Of a DNA stretch of 6,517 nucleotides, positions 5,923 to 6,517 are shown piece by piece. The notes beneath the pieces were generated by a model that saw only the letters and a list, made by a program, of their open reading frames with translations, was not told the origin of the DNA and ran no database searches. This DNA comes from Sulfurovum sp. (GTDB lineage Bacteria > Campylobacterota > Campylobacteria > Campylobacterales > Sulfurovaceae), in contig DYMW01000003.1 in the NCBI GenBank assembly GCA_020721385.1, positions 28,027-34,543 of the forward strand. Reading direction: 5' to 3'. The position numbers and the translations under genes were made by a program. Positions within the stretch are counted from its first letter, which is position 1, and the number at the start of each line of letters is the position of its first letter.

Positions 5923-6270
5923 TTAACTGGTACTCACAGATATTTCTGTAAGTTGGGAGGATAAAATGTAGGTATCTTGCGAGGAATGAGTTTCAGGAAT
6001 GAGACCCATAATTCCAAACCCTACACCTCCATTGGCATTATCGTAAATCTGCCAACCAGCTACAACCGAACCAAGAGGAACATCAAAAGTAACATCCGAT
6101 AAGAGTGATATACTCCTATCAAATGCTTCTTCCCATGATACAGCCTGACGAGTATACGCAGGACTTCCCCCAGAAATTTCTGTACCGTCTGAACCAATCA
6201 AGCCTACATACTTGAATCTGGTCTTAAGTACATTTAGTCCTTGGTTCAATACTGCAATACTCACTGGCAT
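5923..6270 (-). CDS. Small tail-fibre-like phage protein, copy 2 of a tandem pair
   Basis: This 115-residue protein belongs to a widespread type of small phage protein usually labelled tail fibre-like. Typical members have an N-terminal helix, a Y-(G/S)L strand, GGSPAYTRQAV-W, a FDVPLGSVVAGW block and a closing TYxL strand. Here these are seen as ALNQ/VLNQGLNVLKTRFKYV at 7-22, GLIGSDGTEISGGSPAYTRQ at 23-42, AVSWEEAF at 43-50, VTFDVPLGSVVAGWQIYDNA at 60-79, NGGVGFGIMG, and DTYILSSQLTEISVST at the end. The protein is predicted to be mainly beta. The start ATG at 6270 follows AAGGGG by 7 bases and lies 11 bases after the stop of the upstream related gene. Its similarity to that neighbour suggests an old tandem duplication. 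Its exact place in the virion cannot be read from the sequence. Confidence -1.
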   Translation of the reverse strand: MPVSIAVLNQGLNVLKTRFKYVGLIGSDGTEISGGSPAYTRQAVSWEEAFDRSISLLSDVTFDVPLGSVVAGWQIYDNANGGVGFGIMGLIPETHSSQDTYILSSQLTEISVSTS

Positions 6271-6281
6271 AATGTATCCCC

Positions 6282-6517
6282 TTACTGAACTGTTGTGGTC
6301 ATCTGTAGTGTACCTGCTGGGATGGTATAGACAGACTGACTTACTGCATCTACCTCAGTACAAGCATAGGAGAATTGTGCAGTACCACCAGTTACTAATG
6401 TGTATCCAGCAATATAAGCTACATTTCCTCCTGCTGGGACATTGATAGTAATGTCCGTAGTGTTAGTAACTATACCATTAAATGGAGCACTCCATACTAC
6501 GGCTTGACGTTGATATG
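6282..6517 (-). CDS. Small tail-fibre-like phage protein, copy 1 (5' end outside window)
   Basis: Only the last 77 residues are in the window; the frame is open to position 6517. It starts in mid-motif with YQRQAVVWSAPFNG, then DITINVPAGGNVAYIAGYTL, VTGGTAQFSYACTEVDAV and ends SVYTIPAGTLQMTTTVQ. These align with the neighbouring 115-residue protein: YTRQAVSWEEAF, DVTFDVPLGSVVAGWQIY, DTYILSSQLTEISVST. About 35 to 40 residues should lie beyond the window if the two are of equal length. The two proteins share motif positions but little exact sequence, so any duplication is old. The TAA stop (6284-6282) overlaps the ribosome site of the next gene. Confidence -1.
   Translation of the reverse strand, partial: YQRQAVVWSAPFNGIVTNTTDITINVPAGGNVAYIAGYTLVTGGTAQFSYACTEVDAVSQSVYTIPAGTLQMTTTVQ

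Overview
The window is a piece of a tailed double-stranded DNA phage (or prophage) genome. Every gene I can support lies on the minus strand, so transcription runs from position 6517 towards 1. The genes are packed with gaps of about 1 to 20 bases or short overlaps, which suggests one late structural operon. The key marker is a major capsid protein of the phage N4 gp56 type, recognised by its [27 protein letters not shown] and GGRV motifs. The order portal, small protein, scaffold-like protein, capsid protein matches the N4 order gp59-gp58-gp57-gp56. The host cannot be named from this sequence.

Layout in the direction of transcription. From 6517 to 5923 are two tandem, related, small tail-fibre-like proteins; the first is cut by the window edge. 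From 5908 to 4869 are a 248-residue beta-rich protein of unknown role and a 103-residue beta-sandwich protein. From 4859 to 2733 is a 708-residue portal protein. From 2713 to 2384 is a 109-residue gp58-like helical protein. From 2382 to 1360 is a 340-residue scaffold or assembly protein whose two ends carry almost the same LA(L/M)SDEEFM motif. From 1344 down is the capsid gene.

The main discovery is the capsid gene. It looks broken, but it reads through cleanly if two group I introns are removed. Exon 1 (1344-1195, 50 codons) is followed by a complete ORF-less 295-nt intron (1194-900). Pairings P1 to P9.2 can be traced by eye in this intron, it has a P1 U-G pair at the 5' splice site, and it ends in G. 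Exon 2 (899-715) encodes the next 61 codons. A second group I intron starts at about 714. It carries a NUMOD4/HNH homing endonuclease gene (602-18) in its P6 region, and its P7 5' strand is reached at the last bases of the window (8-1). The 3' half of that intron and the rest of the capsid gene lie outside.

The structural genes together build the procapsid (portal, scaffold, capsid) and virion accessories. Capsid expression would depend on two RNA splicing events. The endonuclease can be made only from RNA that still contains intron 2. No tRNA, CRISPR array, insertion sequence, convincing promoter or terminator was seen.
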